Positions 26,587 to 35,371 are shown, numbered from the stretch's first letter. The stretch: DNA of 64,000 nucleotides from Hymenobacter sp. BT730 (GCF_030542105.1 NZ_JAUOFB010000003.1:124001-188000), one strand, 5' to 3'. Program-made: numbers and translations. Notes: generated from the sequence alone by a model not told the origin.

Positions 26587-27024
26587 TTAGTGAGAGGAGG
26601 AGGTAGAACAGTTGGCAGCGATGCGGTCAAGTAGGTTGCGTAGTAGAGTTAAGTCGTTTTCGGAAAGGCCCCTCAGGGCTATCTGGCGGTTATTTAGCAC
26701 AATAGGTTCCACGGCGGCCAGGGTTTGCTCGCCGGCAGCTGTTACACGCAGGCGGGTGCGTCGTCCGTCACCGGGCTGAGCTTCCGCCGTGAGCAAACCA
26801 TGATTAACAAGCAGGCGAATAATGCGGGCTACGGAAGCCTGGTCCTTAAAAATCCGCTCGGCTATTTCCGTCTGCGTCAAATCATCCTTTTCCCGGATAA
26901 CCTGCAATACCAGCCATTGGTCAACGGTAATGGCAATGCGTGCGCGGTCGATGTTCGCTTGCGCCAGCTTGCGGTACTGCCGGATGGCCTTATCGATGGA
27001 GTAAAAAATGACACTGTTGAGCAT
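26587..27024 (-). CDS. MarR family transcriptional regulator
   Basis: A 145-residue winged-helix protein. The DNA-binding part covers about residues 45-105 (LTQTEIAERIFKDQASVARIIRLLVNHGLL is the recognition helix region, followed by the wing RRTRLRVTAAGEQ). Dimerisation helices lie at both ends. It is the first gene of a two-gene unit with the TonB-type receptor, with one base between stop and next start, so it probably controls that receptor and itself in response to a small ligand. A candidate operator lies at 27051-27066. Confidence 0.9.
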   Translation of the reverse strand: MLNSVIFYSIDKAIRQYRKLAQANIDRARIAITVDQWLVLQVIREKDDLTQTEIAERIFKDQASVARIIRLLVNHGLLTAEAQPGDGRRTRLRVTAAGEQTLAAVEPIVLNNRQIALRGLSENDLTLLRNLLDRIAANCSTSSSH

Positions 27025-27578
27025 GGAAGTGAGTATTTGCTTCAGAAGACCTATGATATGTTATAGAAGTTGCCTCTGGCGTGAATTATTTTTTATAGGA
27101 GCTGTAGAGCGTGTTTGGGAGTTTAAAGTATTCGGCGGAGGTAATGTGTCACATTGGCTCAGAGAATCCAGGGAGCAGAAAGGTTGAGCCAGGTAAGGTG
27201 CGTTCCACAACATAGCGGCCGCACACCAACTCAAACCCACGGGTGGAGGGTGTAGGGGCATATAGAGCAGCGCGACAGACCACCTATCGCAAACACAAGC
27301 GCCATTCGCATTGCAGCGGCAATAAGGGAATGATACCTTGCCACGGCGAGTCAATAAGTGGTTGATAGCACACCGCCATGATATGGGATGTAGCCTGGAA
27401 ATCAGGCCCTCCATATACCTACTCGGGCCTTTTTATTCCTGCTGTCATTCTCAAAACAGGCATTTAAGGATGACACGATAATAAAAACCAGTAAGACAAA
27501 ATAAGTAAGCGAATAGAATAATATTTAATTGTCACATTTCTGAAAATTTGCAACTCGGCTAATAAAAAAACAGAAAGA
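27025..27578. other. 554-base intergenic region without a supported gene
   Basis: The region starts with the likely regulatory DNA of the MarR gene. The middle contains a 117-codon minus-strand frame (27061-27414) whose translation is rich in Cys, Trp, Arg and Pro and does not look like a protein. A short hairpin AGGCCC/GGGCCT (27404-27430) precedes a T run. The last ~130 bases before the VOC gene are AT-rich. Confidence 0.5.
27051..27066. promoter_or_regulatory. Candidate MarR operator
   Basis: CTATGATATGTTATAG is an imperfect palindrome (perfect outer CTAT/ATAG arms) 27 bases upstream of the MarR start. MarR proteins bind such 16-20 base palindromes in their own promoters. The match is by shape only. 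Confidence 0.3.
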
Positions 27579-28004
27579 ATGGAAGTACAGAAAAATGAAA
27601 TGACAAATGCCCCTTCCTCTAATGACACAACTCCCAAGGTGACTGGAATTGGTGGAATTTTCTTTTTTTCAGACAACCCGCAGGCAACAAAAGCATGGTA
27701 TGCCAATAATTTAGGGCTGGATGTTAATGAATGGGGCGCAAGTTTTGAATCCAGAAACGCTGACAGACCCGACGAGATAAATTATCTTCAATGGAGCCCT
27801 TTTCAAAAAGGAAGTGAGTATTTCGCCCCTTCAAAAAAAGAATTTATGATTAATTATCGAGTTCAGAATATTGAAGGGCTCGTGACCAAGCTTAAAGAAA
27901 ACGGAGTCACCATACTGGACAGCATTGAGAATTCCGACTATGGTAAATTTGTCCATATTATGGACACAGAAGGCAATAAGATTGAACTATGGGAGCCTGG
28001 TTGA
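27579..28004 (+). CDS. VOC family protein (glyoxalase/bleomycin-resistance fold)
   Basis: A 141-residue single-domain VOC protein. The beta-alpha-beta-beta-beta pattern is visible: GIGGIFFFSDNPQATKAWYANNLGLDV at the start and FVHIMDTEGNKIELWEPG at the end, where the Glu of IELWEP is the usual metal ligand of the second half. Members include lactoylglutathione lyase-like and resistance proteins; the substrate is unknown. Codon use is AT-rich compared with neighbours, and it sits alone between terminators, which suggests acquisition by transfer. Confidence 0.88.
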   Translation: MEVQKNEMTNAPSSNDTTPKVTGIGGIFFFSDNPQATKAWYANNLGLDVNEWGASFESRNADRPDEINYLQWSPFQKGSEYFAPSKKEFMINYRVQNIEGLVTKLKENGVTILDSIENSDYGKFVHIMDTEGNKIELWEPG

Positions 28005-28084
28005 TTGGGCAGAACAAACAGGCTCTAAAACGGCAGTTCCCTAGCTTATAAAGGTTTCTGTCTCTTCTGTCTTAAATAAACAAA

Positions 28085-28125
28085 AGCCCCACGGCCGTTT
28101 CATAAATGAAAGTGGCCGTGGGGCT
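28085..28125. terminator. Bidirectional terminator between VOC and TPR genes
   Basis: A 12-bp outer stem AGCCCCACGGCC / GGCCGTGGGGCT with an inner GTTTCAT/ATGAAAG stem. On the minus strand it is followed by TTTTGTTTATTTA. Confidence 0.88.
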
Positions 28126-28144
28126 AAGACAGGGGAGGTATTGC

Positions 28145-29389
28145 TTAGCTTTTGCTGGATTTCAGGAACGATTTAGCTTGCTTATAGGCATCAGAATCCG
28201 GGTCGGCATGGGCAAGCACCACTTGGTAATACCGCCGGGCCGCCGGTACATCTTTGTCCAGCAGTGCCATGGATGCCAGATTAGCGTTAGCCGACACATA
28301 GAACCCACCTTTGGTATCGTCAGCCATTTCCGCATACACAATGCAACGCTGGAAGTATTCCTTTGCTTTGTCGGCATCCCGATATTTGCCCTGCATGATG
28401 GCGCCCATCATATAGGCTGCGTATTTGCCACTAATGCCCTCGTAGCCGGGCATGCCGCGGTTAATTTTATCCAGAATGTTCTGGCTTACCCGCTCACATT
28501 CGGCCATTTTCTGGGTCCGAAAACACACCAGGTTATAAAACCGCTCGAAATAGGCATTATCGGGGAATTCCGTGGTGAGCTGGTGTGCCAGTGTCCAGGC
28601 AGCAGGTAGGTCTTCCTCATCATTATACAGCACTTTCAGCAGGAAGAACTTTGCCTCGCCGCTGGTATAAAAGCCATTTGTGGCTACGTGGCGTAGCTGC
28701 TGCAGCCCCAGCTTGCGGTTGCCTTTCGGGAAAAACAAGAGTACCGGCCGTAGCAAAGGGTATTTCTCGTGAATCCAAACAGCATAATAGTTCATCAGGG
28801 CCTGCCCAAACAAGAACTCCGGGCTTAAACTATTGCCCTCCTGACTTATTCGTAAGTAATCTAGGGCACGCTTGCTGCTAAGGATGGCCCGCCGCCAATT
28901 ATGGCGCTCCGCATTCAGACGGGCATCAAACCCATAAGCTGCTGAGAGAAAAAAGGCGGCCTCATAGTTTGTGTCATCCGCATCAAACTGCCGCTCTCCG
29001 TACACTATGGCAGTGTCCATGTAGGCCAGGAACACTTTGTCGAAGCGGGTTTCGTGGGTGTTGCTGGGTACCATTTTCCACCAGGTGCTTAGGCCCAGCA
29101 GAAAATAGGGCATGGGGTGCTGGGGGTAGCGGCGGCGCAGGGAGCGAAACTGCTTTTCAGCCTTATCAAACTTGAAGTTATAGAGGTTGTGTACCGCCCC
29201 GTCCAGCTCCGTCTGAATATCCTTGTTCAGCAACAGCCAGCCGCGCCCATCTACTGCTTCCGGCACAATCTCCACATCCGCCATTTCAACGTGGCGCATA
29301 GGGGGTATGCGGACAGAATCTGCTTTTTGCTGGGTGTAGCCCAGCAACGGCAGCAACAGTAAAAAAAGAATCGGTAACGGTTTCAGCAT
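28145..29389 (-). CDS. Exported tetratricopeptide-repeat protein
   Basis: A 414-residue protein with an N-terminal signal peptide (MLKPLPILFLLLLPLLGYTQ) and helical-repeat content throughout. TPR-like units are recognisable around residues 60-90 (NLYNFKFDKAEKQFRSLRRRYPQHPMPYFLLGLS), 230-290 and 330-400 (ADKAKEYFQRCIVYAEMA, ANLASMALLDKDVPAARRYYQVVLAHAD). It is probably periplasmic and binds protein partners; the function is unknown. The ATG at 29389 is preferred over 29437 because it begins the signal peptide. It is monocistronic. Confidence 0.82.
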   Translation of the reverse strand: MLKPLPILFLLLLPLLGYTQQKADSVRIPPMRHVEMADVEIVPEAVDGRGWLLLNKDIQTELDGAVHNLYNFKFDKAEKQFRSLRRRYPQHPMPYFLLGLSTWWKMVPSNTHETRFDKVFLAYMDTAIVYGERQFDADDTNYEAAFFLSAAYGFDARLNAERHNWRRAILSSKRALDYLRISQEGNSLSPEFLFGQALMNYYAVWIHEKYPLLRPVLLFFPKGNRKLGLQQLRHVATNGFYTSGEAKFFLLKVLYNDEEDLPAAWTLAHQLTTEFPDNAYFERFYNLVCFRTQKMAECERVSQNILDKINRGMPGYEGISGKYAAYMMGAIMQGKYRDADKAKEYFQRCIVYAEMADDTKGGFYVSANANLASMALLDKDVPAARRYYQVVLAHADPDSDAYKQAKSFLKSSKS

Positions 29390-29502
29390 AAAGGAATCTG
29401 CACCTGAAGTTACGCGGATAAAATAAGGTGTAGACAAATGATGGCGACGGTAGCGACCAGCAGGCAGCCTCTACAAGAAGATGGAGCCAGCCAGTGTAGT
29501 TT

Positions 29503-30759
29503 TTAGCGCAGGGCTTCCAGGGCGGCGCGCAGACGCGGCAGGGCGGCCTCTATGGACGCTAGTGAAGCCCCGCCTACGGACATCCGGAACCAGGGCGCTA
29601 CGTGAGAAGTACCAAATGCGCTAAATGGCACCAGTGCCAGCCCGGCGTGAGCAATCAGATAGGAAGTAAGCTCCTTGGTGGAAGCCAGCACCTGCCCATC
29701 GGGGGTAGTTTTGCCCAGCACGTCCAGCTTGGCCGTCAGGTAAATGGCACCCATTGGCACAATGGCATCTACGGGGTAACCTTCCGCTTTCAGGCTCTGC
29801 AGGCCTTGATATAAGGCTTCCAGACTGTGCTGAATTTTGTCTTTGAAGGGCTCTACAAAGGCCGCTACAGCCGGGCCGTCCTGGAGATAATGTGCAGTGG
29901 CTACCTGCTCCGCTTTGGGGGCCCAGGCACCTACGTGGCCCAGAATGGCTTTCATCTTATCAATAACTGCTGTGGGACCAAAGGCATAGCCCACGCGCAC
30001 ACCGGTGGCCGCAAAGCACTTAGAAATGCCATCAATGTATACTACATAATCACGCAGTTCGGGGCGCAGATTTACGGGGTCATAATGCTTGGTTTTCCCG
30101 AAGGTCAGCATCCAGTAGATCTGGTCGTAGAGGATGTAGAGCGGCTTTTCGCCGGGGGCGCGGCGCTGGTTCTCCGCAATAACCAGGTCGCAGATGGCCT
30201 CCAAGTTTTCGCGGGAGAAAACCGTGCCCGTGGGGTTCAACGGGGAGCATAGGGCCAGCAGCGTAGCACCTGCCAGATGCAGGGCTACTTCTTCGGCCGT
30301 GGGCATGAAATTGTTTTCCGGGCTGGTTTCCAGCATTACGGGCTGCGCGCCGGAAAGGTGGCAGTAGTGGTTGTTGTTCCAGGAAGGAATTGGGAATACT
30401 ACTTTGTCGCCGGGGTCAATGAGGGCCAGGTAGGTAGCGTAGATAAGCGGGCGGGAGCCGCCGGCTACCAGCACATCATTGGGAGAATAGCTGAGGCCTA
30501 AATGTTGCTCGGTGAAGGCTGTGGCGGCCTGACGCAGCTCGGCCATGCCGTTGGCCGGTGGGTAATTAGTATGACCAGCCTGATACGCCTGGGTAATTTC
30601 TTCCTGAAGCTCCTGCGGGATGGGGAAAATGCTGGGGTCGAAGTCGCCGATGGTGAGGTTGCAGATCTGCGCCCCCTTTTTAATCATTTCATTGACTTCA
30701 TTACCAATCTTGATGATTTCGGAGCCAATGAGGCTACCTGCCATCCGGGAAACTTGCAT
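29503..30759 (-). CDS. PLP-dependent class I/II aminotransferase
   Basis: A 418-residue fold-type I aminotransferase of the aspartate aminotransferase superfamily. The PLP-binding lysine is Lys247 in YIDGISKCFAATGVRVGY. Asp212 in YDQIYW contacts the pyridine nitrogen, NPTG (about 175-178) is the substrate-binding loop, and the C-terminal FRMSVGGAS holds the Arg that binds the substrate carboxylate. The amino donor cannot be fixed from the sequence. It is transcribed from the perfect -7 element at 30790-30797. Confidence 0.92.
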   Translation of the reverse strand: MQVSRMAGSLIGSEIIKIGNEVNEMIKKGAQICNLTIGDFDPSIFPIPQELQEEITQAYQAGHTNYPPANGMAELRQAATAFTEQHLGLSYSPNDVLVAGGSRPLIYATYLALIDPGDKVVFPIPSWNNNHYCHLSGAQPVMLETSPENNFMPTAEEVALHLAGATLLALCSPLNPTGTVFSRENLEAICDLVIAENQRRAPGEKPLYILYDQIYWMLTFGKTKHYDPVNLRPELRDYVVYIDGISKCFAATGVRVGYAFGPTAVIDKMKAILGHVGAWAPKAEQVATAHYLQDGPAVAAFVEPFKDKIQHSLEALYQGLQSLKAEGYPVDAIVPMGAIYLTAKLDVLGKTTPDGQVLASTKELTSYLIAHAGLALVPFSAFGTSHVAPWFRMSVGGASLASIEAALPRLRAALEALR

Positions 30760-30789
30760 AGGGCGAGAGGGTTGCTAAGAATTCGGGCG

Positions 30790-30797
30790 CAAATATA
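30790..30797 (-). promoter_or_regulatory. Bacteroidota -7 promoter element (TATATTTG) of the aminotransferase
   Basis: A perfect TAnnTTTG match on the minus strand, 31 bases before the start at 30759. Confidence 0.5.
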
Positions 30798-30849
30798 GAA
30801 GGCTCTGCGCCGGGATACCCGACGAAACCGAAATTCAGTGCCGAAAGCC

Positions 30850-31626
30850 TTACAAACCCGCGTACCAGTCGTAGCCCCGTACGGCCCAGTAGTCCCGCGG
30901 GCGCTGGCTGGTAAACCGGATGGTGCCGATGCGCTTAATGTTCTTGATGCCGTATTTCACCGGTGAAACCAGGCGCAACGGCGCGCCGTGCTCCGGGGTA
31001 AGGGGCGCCCCGTTCATTTCATAGCACAGCAGGGTTTGCGGGTGCAGGGCGCTGGCCATATCAAACCCCACATAATATTGTTCATCGGGCGTGACGAGGC
31101 TCACATAGGGCAACTGCTGGCCCGCGGGGCCGGCCAATGGGTAGCGGGCCACAAAATCGGCGAAGCGGGCACCGGCCCAATGCACCACGGTGCTCCAGCC
31201 TTCAATGCACTTCAAATCAGTTGTCATTTCCACTTGGGGCAGGGCCTGAATATCGGCCAGGGTGAATTCCTTCGTTTGCGGCACGCCATTAGGGCCGATT
31301 CCTTCTACGCGCAGCCGCCAGGTAGCCGTATCCAGCGGAGTGCGCAAACCGGCTTTGCCGTTCACGCGCGGCATGCGGGCGCGGTGGCGGGGAAAGACCG
31401 GTGCCAGGTGGGCATTGCTAAAGTAAGCTTCGGAAAGCTGCTGATTGGCCTCCAGCACCCGGCGTAGCGGCCAAGGCACACCATCCTCATCGGGGCGTGT
31501 AGCCAGCCAGCGCCAGCCTCCCAGTGCCGCTAGTGCCGAAATGCCAGCCACCAGAAACGAGCGGCGTGAGCGGCGCTGCAGCGCTTCATCTTCTACGGGC
31601 TGGGGGGTATTTTCAAGAGTGCTCAT
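30850..31626 (-). CDS. Tat-exported molybdopterin oxidoreductase (sulfite oxidase fold, MsrP/SorA-like)
   Basis: A 258-residue protein with a twin-arginine signal (SRRSFL at residues 20-25 followed by a short hydrophobic stretch). The sulfite-oxidase-type molybdopterin domain covers about 85-250, and Cys140 in TTDLKCIEGWS is the Mo ligand; KYGIKNIKRIGTIRF is a conserved C-terminal stretch. It follows the cytochrome b gene with a 4-base ATGA overlap, so a periplasmic oxidoreductase with a membrane haem partner, as in MsrPQ, is likely. The substrate (methionine sulfoxide, sulfite or other) is not resolved. Confidence 0.9.
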   Translation of the reverse strand: MSTLENTPQPVEDEALQRRSRRSFLVAGISALAALGGWRWLATRPDEDGVPWPLRRVLEANQQLSEAYFSNAHLAPVFPRHRARMPRVNGKAGLRTPLDTATWRLRVEGIGPNGVPQTKEFTLADIQALPQVEMTTDLKCIEGWSTVVHWAGARFADFVARYPLAGPAGQQLPYVSLVTPDEQYYVGFDMASALHPQTLLCYEMNGAPLTPEHGAPLRLVSPVKYGIKNIKRIGTIRFTSQRPRDYWAVRGYDWYAGL

Positions 31627-32324
31627 ATAGTAGCGGACGGAGAAGAGGTCTTTTCAGGAGTGGGGGGCGTTGGAGCTTCTACTACTTCAAATCCGGCCAC
31701 CATAGCCCTAAAGTTATTCCAGCCTGCCCGCACTACCTGGGTCACGTGCATCAGAAAAAATAGCACGTAGCCTATGGTAAGGGCGAAATGCTCGATGCGG
31801 GCCCATTCGTAGCCGCCCAGGGCCGTAGTCAGCCAAGGAAACTGGGTGGGCCGAAAGATGGCAAGACCAGTGAGCAGAGAGCCAGCACCCATGAGCACCA
31901 CGCCCGTGTAGGCCAGTTGCTGCGCTCCATTGAACTTTCGCGGGGGTAAAGGTTCTTTTCTGAGGCGCAGATCATGCAGTACCACCTGCCAGGCCTCGCG
32001 GAAGGAGTGGCGGTTAGGCAGCAGGTAGCGCCACTCGCCGGAAAGCAAGGTATAGGCCACGTACAGCAGCCCATTCAGGGCAAATACCCACATCAGCACA
32101 AAATGCCAACTCATGCCCTGAGCCAGCTTGTGGTCCATGTGAAAGGCATCGTAGAAGGACTGCGGGAAGAATTTTAGCAGAGTGGTGCGTCCCCACCCCA
32201 GGCGGTACACATCGTTGGCCCAGTAAATCCAGAGGCCACTCCAGATCATCAGGGCCAGCACCGGAAAGTTGATCCAGTGGAACCAGCGAATTGCCAGCGG
32301 GTGCTTTTCCTGAATGTATTTCAT
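31623..32324 (-). CDS. Cytochrome b561-type membrane subunit
   Basis: A 233-residue protein with four to five transmembrane helices and histidines placed for haem b: HPLAIRWFHWINFP at the N-terminus, KLAQGMSWHFVLMW near residue 70, and EHFALTIGYVLFFLMHVTQVV near residue 195. It is the electron-delivering partner of the adjacent molybdopterin enzyme, whose gene it overlaps by 4 bases. The ATG at 32324 is chosen because the longer frame to 32405 gives an unusual second hydrophobic leader. It differs in sequence from the MsrQ family, so naming it so would be unsafe. Confidence 0.87.
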   Translation of the reverse strand: MKYIQEKHPLAIRWFHWINFPVLALMIWSGLWIYWANDVYRLGWGRTTLLKFFPQSFYDAFHMDHKLAQGMSWHFVLMWVFALNGLLYVAYTLLSGEWRYLLPNRHSFREAWQVVLHDLRLRKEPLPPRKFNGAQQLAYTGVVLMGAGSLLTGLAIFRPTQFPWLTTALGGYEWARIEHFALTIGYVLFFLMHVTQVVRAGWNNFRAMVAGFEVVEAPTPPTPEKTSSPSATI

Positions 32325-32507
32325 AGCAAAAGGATGTGATGCAAGGTAAAGCGGAACAGGCAAGAATAAGATAAGAAAAAATGACCTGAGCCGGCAGGCT
32401 GCCATATGAACGGGACCAGAGGAGGTGTTGGATTGTTTTTACTGTGCCTGCCGATGGAGCCGGGAAAAAGCTTCCGTAAACTTGTGCCTGTAATTAGCTC
32501 GTGTACC

Positions 32508-32936
32508 ATGCCGCTTTCCATTGATATTTCTTCCCTGGCTGCGCTGCCTGCGGCCGCTGCCCAACTGCGCGCTGCCTTGGGCAGCCATACCCTTATTCTA
32601 TTTGAAGGGGAAATGGGGGCCGGTAAAACCACCCTCATTAAGGCCCTGTGCGAGAATCTGGGAGTACAGGACGATGTGAGCAGCCCCACTTTTTCCTTGG
32701 TAAACGAGTATCGCAACGGCCAGAATCAACCCATTTATCACTTCGATTTCTACCGGATTGACGACCCCGCTGATGCCTTGCGCATGGGCGCATTGGAGTA
32801 CTTCGATTCTGGCTATCTTTGCCTGATAGAGTGGCCTAGCCGGGTGGAAGCCCTGCTGCCGCTTCATCGGCTGCTCGTAACGATAATGGTTACGGGGCCG
32901 GATTCACGGCAATTAATTATTACTGAGGTAGAATGA
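32508..32936 (+). CDS. tsaE: tRNA t6A biosynthesis ATPase TsaE
   Basis: A 142-residue TsaE, the ATPase that works with TsaB, TsaC and TsaD to make threonylcarbamoyladenosine at tRNA position 37. Walker A is GEMGAGKTT (residues 34-42). Other family motifs are SSPTFSLVNEY, HFDFYRID and the LCLIEWPSR segment. The ATG at 32508 is the family start; the longer frame to 32406 is not conserved-looking. It lies 99 bases before the alanine dehydrogenase-like gene on the same strand. Confidence 0.93.
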   Translation: MPLSIDISSLAALPAAAAQLRAALGSHTLILFEGEMGAGKTTLIKALCENLGVQDDVSSPTFSLVNEYRNGQNQPIYHFDFYRIDDPADALRMGALEYFDSGYLCLIEWPSRVEALLPLHRLLVTIMVTGPDSRQLIITEVE

Positions 32937-33035
32937 CGAATTGATTGTCGGGTGCAGGGTAGGTGTTGTGATGGGTGAACCGATGGTTGGAAGCTCCTTC
33001 TTTCTTGGTAATTCTTAATTTTTAATCTGAAAAGA

Positions 33036-34262
33036 ATGCCCGACGCAGTGCCCCCCGGATTTGAGTCGCTGGCGACCAGCCGCGCTTACTTCACCCAGGA
33101 ATCTATGCTGGCCGTGGAAACGCGGCGGCGCAAGCTGTTCATCGGGCTGCCGCGCGAAACCTCCCTGCAGGAAAACCGCATCTGCCTCACGCCGGAAGCT
33201 GTGAAACACCTGGTGGAAGCTGGCCACGACATTATTATAGAAAGCGGCGCCGGGGAGCCCAGTAAATACTCCGACCACGACTATTCCGAAGCAGGCGCCA
33301 CCATTGCCTACACCGCCAAGGAAGTGTTTGAGGCAGATCTGGTGCTGAAAGTGGCCCCGCCCACGGCTGTGGAAATTGATTACCTGAAGGCAGGCCAAAC
33401 GCTGATGTCAGCCCTGCAGTTCGGCTCTCTTTCCGCCGATTACATCACCTCTATCCTCCGCAAAAAAATAAACGCCATCAGCTTTGAGCTGATTAAAGAC
33501 CCCTCCGGCGCCAAACCGGTGGTGCGGGCCATGAGCGAAATTGCGGGCTCTACCGTTATGCTGGTGGCCGCTGAGTACCTGGCGCGCTCCAACGAGGGCA
33601 AAGGGGTTATTCTGGGGGGAATTACCGGCGTACCGCCCTCGCAGGTAGTGATTCTGGGGGCGGGTACAGTAGCGGAGTATGCCGCCCGCGCTGCCACTGG
33701 GCTGGGGGCCGAGGTGAAGGTGTTCGATAATCACCTTTATAAGCTACGTCGGCTAAAACATAACCTGGGTACGCAGCTCTACACCAGTACCCTGGATACT
33801 TTCGTACTCAGCCAGCAGATCCGCCGAGCCGATGTAGTAATTGGCGCTCTGAATGCCGAGGAAGGCCGCGTGCCTTTCATGGTATCAGAAGAAGTGGTGG
33901 CATCAATGTCGCCGGGCTCCGTCATTATTGATGTAAGCATCGACCAGGGTGGCTGCTTTGAAACCAGCGAGATAACCACCCATAGCAAGCCGGTCTTCCG
34001 CAAATACGACGTGGTTCATTACTGCGTGCCCAACATTGCCTCCCGCGTACCCCGTACCGCGACCAATGCCCTGAGCAACATCTTTACGCCCATTCTGCAG
34101 GAAATCAGTGAGCATGGTGGCATTAATGAGGTGCTGTTTACGAATGAGCATTTTCGCTCCGGCGTGTATGCTTATAAAGGCTCCCTCACTAACTCTACGA
34201 TAGCCAAGAAATTCAATATGCGCTACAAGGAGCTAGGCCTGATGATTGCCGTACGGAATTAA
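33036..34262 (+). CDS. Alanine dehydrogenase / PntA-family protein
   Basis: A 408-residue member of the alanine dehydrogenase / transhydrogenase-alpha family, with an extension of about 33 residues at the N-terminus compared with Bacillus Ald. Arg48 (ENRICLTPEAV), Lys105 (LVLKVAPP), the NAD motif VVILGAGTVAEYAARAA (about 207-223) and the SIDQGGCFETS segment with the conserved Asp are present. By my alignment the catalytic His of TYLHLA in Bacillus is replaced by Gln128 (SALQFGS), so true alanine dehydrogenase activity is uncertain. It follows tsaE. Confidence 0.85.
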   Translation: MPDAVPPGFESLATSRAYFTQESMLAVETRRRKLFIGLPRETSLQENRICLTPEAVKHLVEAGHDIIIESGAGEPSKYSDHDYSEAGATIAYTAKEVFEADLVLKVAPPTAVEIDYLKAGQTLMSALQFGSLSADYITSILRKKINAISFELIKDPSGAKPVVRAMSEIAGSTVMLVAAEYLARSNEGKGVILGGITGVPPSQVVILGAGTVAEYAARAATGLGAEVKVFDNHLYKLRRLKHNLGTQLYTSTLDTFVLSQQIRRADVVIGALNAEEGRVPFMVSEEVVASMSPGSVIIDVSIDQGGCFETSEITTHSKPVFRKYDVVHYCVPNIASRVPRTATNALSNIFTPILQEISEHGGINEVLFTNEHFRSGVYAYKGSLTNSTIAKKFNMRYKELGLMIAVRN

Positions 34263-34441
34263 CATTACTGTTTCATTGGTGCTTTAGGCCCATCGGTTTT
34301 ATAATCAGGGCTTTTCCTGGCCTCCTGAGCTTGCGAAGGACTTCCGCCCTTGCTAGCTGCTGGAGCCAGAACTGCTTTGCTGGAAAGCTGCGGGTGGCAG
34401 CGTATGCCGCTGGCGCTACATGAAATGCTTTGTCCGCTGCG

Positions 34442-35371
34442 CTAAACGGGAGCTGCCAGCAGCAGTACCTTCCAGGCATCCAGCAAACGGCCTTCCTCCA
34501 GCAGCTTTTTGCCTAAAACCATCAGCTGGTGTTGCTGCTCGTGGAGGTTGCCACGGTATTTGTTGAGCGTGTAGCTAACCAAAGGCTCCTGACTGAATTC
34601 CTGTACTGCCTCGGGGGTAGGCAGAGCATCAATCTCTATGTTGGCCAGGCGGCCCAGGTTGTTGCCTGTCAGAATATCAGACTGACGAATGTGCTCCGGC
34701 AGATGGTCGATGCCGATGCCTTTGTTGCGGTTGGGCTTGGGTACTTCAAACAGGCTTTCCGGTGTCACGCGGGAGTACCAGTCGCCGCCCAGACGGGCTA
34801 CGGCCTCAAACTTATGGGGGTCTACGCCGGGGCCATTTTTCAGGAGAATATCTTCCCGATAATGTGCCTGCACTACGCGGCAGATAACCAGGTTGCCGCC
34901 GCCGTTGGAGTCGCCTACGGGGATAACCTGCTCTACCACGCACTCGAAGGAAACCGGACATTCGGCCACGCGCGGAGGGCGCACCTTGTCCGATTTTAGC
35001 TCCGTAAGCCCGGCCTTATGAAACTCATTCACGCCCCGCTCATATTCTGTGGAGGCCAGGGACATCTGTTCTACCAGGGCATAGTCACAGATGTTGACCA
35101 CGCACTCCGGCACCTCGTCGCGCACGTTATAGAGCGTGTGCTTTTGGGTGTTGTCGCGCACCCGGTTGGCCGGGGAGAAAATGAGTGTGGGCGGGTTAGA
35201 ACTGAATACGTTGAAGAAGCTGAAGGGGCTCAGGTTTACTTCCCCATCCCGGGAAATAGTACTCACAAACGCAATGGGGCGCGGCGCAATGGCGCTGAGC
35301 ATGTACTGGTGCCAGTCGGTATTGGAAAGGGTGCCCGGCGTGATGGTGCGAAACAGGGTGGGAGAAGACAT
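34442..35371 (-). CDS. Flavin reductase-like protein with C-terminal extension
   Basis: A 309-residue protein. Residues ~15-190 form the FMN-binding split-barrel flavin reductase domain (LSAIAPRPIAFVSTIS, NLSPFSFFNVFSSNPPTLIFSP, and the TEYERGVNEFHKAGLT segment). The last ~90 residues are an extension beyond the usual 180-210 residue enzymes, rich in helix and ending GKKLLEEGRLLDAWKVLLLAAPV. The ATG at 35371 is chosen over 35446 because the longer leader overlaps the divergent promoter region. It may supply reduced FMN or be an FMN oxidoreductase itself. It is divergent from kptA, 86 bases apart. Confidence 0.88.
   Translation of the reverse strand: MSSPTLFRTITPGTLSNTDWHQYMLSAIAPRPIAFVSTISRDGEVNLSPFSFFNVFSSNPPTLIFSPANRVRDNTQKHTLYNVRDEVPECVVNICDYALVEQMSLASTEYERGVNEFHKAGLTELKSDKVRPPRVAECPVSFECVVEQVIPVGDSNGGGNLVICRVVQAHYREDILLKNGPGVDPHKFEAVARLGGDWYSRVTPESLFEVPKPNRNKGIGIDHLPEHIRQSDILTGNNLGRLANIEIDALPTPEAVQEFSQEPLVSYTLNKYRGNLHEQQHQLMVLGKKLLEEGRLLDAWKVLLLAAPV

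Noticed and set aside
27061-27414. 117-codon minus-strand open frame
   Set aside because: Composition is rich in Cys, Trp, Arg and Pro, no family is recognisable, it has no terminator or coupling, and it sits in a low-information gap.
34263-34441. Possible short gene between the ald-like and flavin reductase genes
   Set aside because: No frame of convincing composition was found; only weak hairpin-like sequence was seen.
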